NCBI GenBank assembly: GCA_900540255.1
Contig: UQFE01000012.1
Location: 1-64,000 of the forward strand
Reading direction: 5' to 3'
Source: an uncultured Clostridium sp.
GTDB taxonomy: Bacteria > Bacillota > Clostridia > Clostridiales > Clostridiaceae
Length of the DNA: 64,000 nt
Shown here: positions 62,966-64,000 of the stretch, piece by piece
How positions within the stretch are numbered: position 1 is the stretch's first letter
Layout: the number at the start of each line of letters is the position of its first letter
Made by a program: the position numbers and the translations under genes
The notes under the pieces: model-generated
The model's input: only the letters and a program-made list of their open reading frames with translations
The model's database searches: none
What the model was told of the DNA's origin: nothing

Positions 62966-63925
62966 ATGAATATAAATAGTATAAATGTAGGATTAACAGG
63001 AGAAAATTTATTAAGTATATATAATGACTTTGTATCAATTAAAGAGATAGATATTAAAAAAGTTGAAATTAATGATGATATTAAAATAATAGGTTCATTT
63101 TCAAAAGGAGTTATTATTAAATTTGAAGTTAAAGTTAAATTTAATTCCATGGAAAATGGATTAACTAAAGGGGAAGTAACGGGGGTTAAGATTTTAAATG
63201 TTGGAATACCTTCATTTGTAAGGAAAGTGGCATTGAAATTTATATTAAAGTCATTAAAAGATAAAGGAATACATTATGAAAAGGGAAAGGTAATTATACA
63301 GTATAAATATTTATTAAAAGACATACCTTATGTAGATTTTGATATATATAGTATTTATTGTACTTATGGAGTACTTAATTTGGAGTTAATAAATGCTAAA
63401 ATTTCATTAAGTGGAGAATTAAAAAAAGAAGTAGAGTTATTAAGTTTTGAAAATGAACAAGAGCAAGAATATAATGAAGAAGAATTAATAAAAATAAATG
63501 ATTTTTATGCTAAAGGAAGAGAAAAAATTAAGGGTAAAATGCCAATAGGAGTTAAAAAATATAGTGATTACATATTTGTATTACCTGATATAGCAACATT
63601 AATATATAGGCTTCTTAAAGATAAGAGAGTAAGTATGAAAACCAAGATTATAATATCAGGTGCAGTTGCTTATATTACAGTACCTTGTGATATTATACCG
63701 GATAAGATACCTTTTATAGGAAAAGTAGATGATATTGCAATAGGAATTTTTGCATTAAATATTATAATGACAGAAGTTCCATTAAATGTTATTTTAGAAA
63801 ATTGGCAAGGAAAAAATGATATTTTAATAGTTTTAAAAAATGTTGTTGAATATGCTACTAACTTTACTGGGGCAAAGAATATTAATAGTATTTGTAAGGT
63901 TTTAGAAGAATTATTATCTGTGTAA
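62966..63925 (+). CDS. DUF1232 (YkvA-like) protein with a novel N-terminal domain
   Basis: A 319-residue protein. Residues 1-150 form a domain of beta strands I do not recognise (FSKGVIIKFEVKVKF, VTGVKILNVGIPSFV, KGKVIIQYKYLL). After an acidic linker (about 165-185) comes a DUF1232 domain with MKTKIIISGAVAYITVPCDI and IPDKIPFIGKVDDIAIG, the conserved D-x-IPD-x-IP and DD signature of the family, which lies in the membrane in its relatives. The start is the ATG at 62966 after AAAGGGGACAAGTT; an upstream TTG at 62945 includes that site. The function of DUF1232 is not known. Confidence 0.8.
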   Translation: MNINSINVGLTGENLLSIYNDFVSIKEIDIKKVEINDDIKIIGSFSKGVIIKFEVKVKFNSMENGLTKGEVTGVKILNVGIPSFVRKVALKFILKSLKDKGIHYEKGKVIIQYKYLLKDIPYVDFDIYSIYCTYGVLNLELINAKISLSGELKKEVELLSFENEQEQEYNEEELIKINDFYAKGREKIKGKMPIGVKKYSDYIFVLPDIATLIYRLLKDKRVSMKTKIIISGAVAYITVPCDIIPDKIPFIGKVDDIAIGIFALNIIMTEVPLNVILENWQGKNDILIVLKNVVEYATNFTGAKNINSICKVLEELLSV

Positions 63926-63964
63926 TTTAGTAGTAAATAATTATGAAAAAGGAGAAAATATATT

Positions 63965-64000
63965 TTGAAATATTATGCTGTTTATAAGGGGAAATCAGTA
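63965..64000 (+). CDS. Start of a probable RNase H with viroplasmin-like N-terminal domain (partial)
   Basis: TTG at 63965 follows AAGGAGAAAATATAT and opens MKYYAVYKGKSV, running off the window. YYAVxKGxxxGIY is the opening of the caulimovirus viroplasmin-like domain found at the N-terminus of many bacterial RNase HI proteins. Only 12 codons can be seen, so the call rests on that motif. Confidence 0.5.
   Translation, partial: MKYYAVYKGKSV

Overview
The window is a low-GC (roughly 28-30 % by eye), AT-ended-codon chromosome segment of a Clostridium sensu stricto species (relatives such as C. perfringens, C. baratii or C. tertium are plausible, but the species cannot be fixed from the sequence alone). 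The signs are pyruvate:ferredoxin oxidoreductase twice, pyruvate formate-lyase, a flavo-diiron protein, a SpoVD/SpoVE-like pair, short strong Shine-Dalgarno sites, frequent TTG/GTG starts and A/T-rich intergenic DNA with clean intrinsic terminators. Most of the window is ordinary chromosome. I see no prophage, CRISPR array or intact insertion sequence.

Layout. 1-3664: the end of a small inverted-repeat element, a TetM-like ribosomal GTPase, a NudC-type Nudix hydrolase and a decayed short-chain dehydrogenase. 3665-15192: a nitrate reduction and molybdenum cofactor block: catalytic molybdoprotein, four-cluster ferredoxin, FAD/NAD(P) reductase, mobB, a Moco-type riboswitch, then moeA, mobA, moaB/mog, a MoeA-like protein with a Cys tail, moaC, moaA and a MOSC protein, followed by a TehA/SLAC1-type channel. 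The catalytic gene and the channel gene carry the same FNR/CRP-like operator at the same distance from their -10 boxes. 15349-18410: copper homeostasis (csoR, copA, copZ) behind a perfect CsoR operator. 18655-22131: an orphan histidine kinase, uppP, a nicotinamidase-like hydrolase and an initiator tRNA. 22303-26401: the first pyruvate:ferredoxin oxidoreductase and a Nudix hydrolase. 26690-27139: remains of an IS607-type element next to a second copy of the small inverted-repeat element.

27167-32480: a secreted coiled-coil/3D-domain cell-wall protein, a long-form AlaX editing protein, an acidic hypothetical, a phasin-like protein and a UbiB/ABC1 kinase. 32532-41439: central pyruvate and redox metabolism: flavo-diiron protein, HxlR regulator, second pyruvate:ferredoxin oxidoreductase, a membrane-anchored phosphoesterase and pflB. 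41784-45599: a Fur-box-controlled siderophore-type iron ABC transporter. 45692-53336: a complete hisZGDCBHAFIE operon. 53425-59878: HAD phosphatase, cystine/dicarboxylate-type symporter, SpoVD-like PBP and SpoVE/FtsW-like flippase-polymerase, and a small hypothetical. 59916-62830: metNIQ under a SAM-I riboswitch whose P3 arm has been lengthened by heptad repeats. 62966-64000: a DUF1232 protein and the first codons of a probable RNase H with a viroplasmin-like N-terminus.

How it fits together: the nitrate block makes the cofactor used by its own reductase and probably passes electrons NAD(P)H to flavoprotein to ferredoxin to Mo enzyme as an electron sink; the paired regulatory sites suggest the anion channel belongs to the same regulon. 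Pyruvate is split by two PFORs and PFL. Iron, copper, methionine and histidine supply are each controlled by a recognisable local switch (Fur boxes, CsoR operator, SAM-I riboswitch, and a candidate operator ahead of hisZ).
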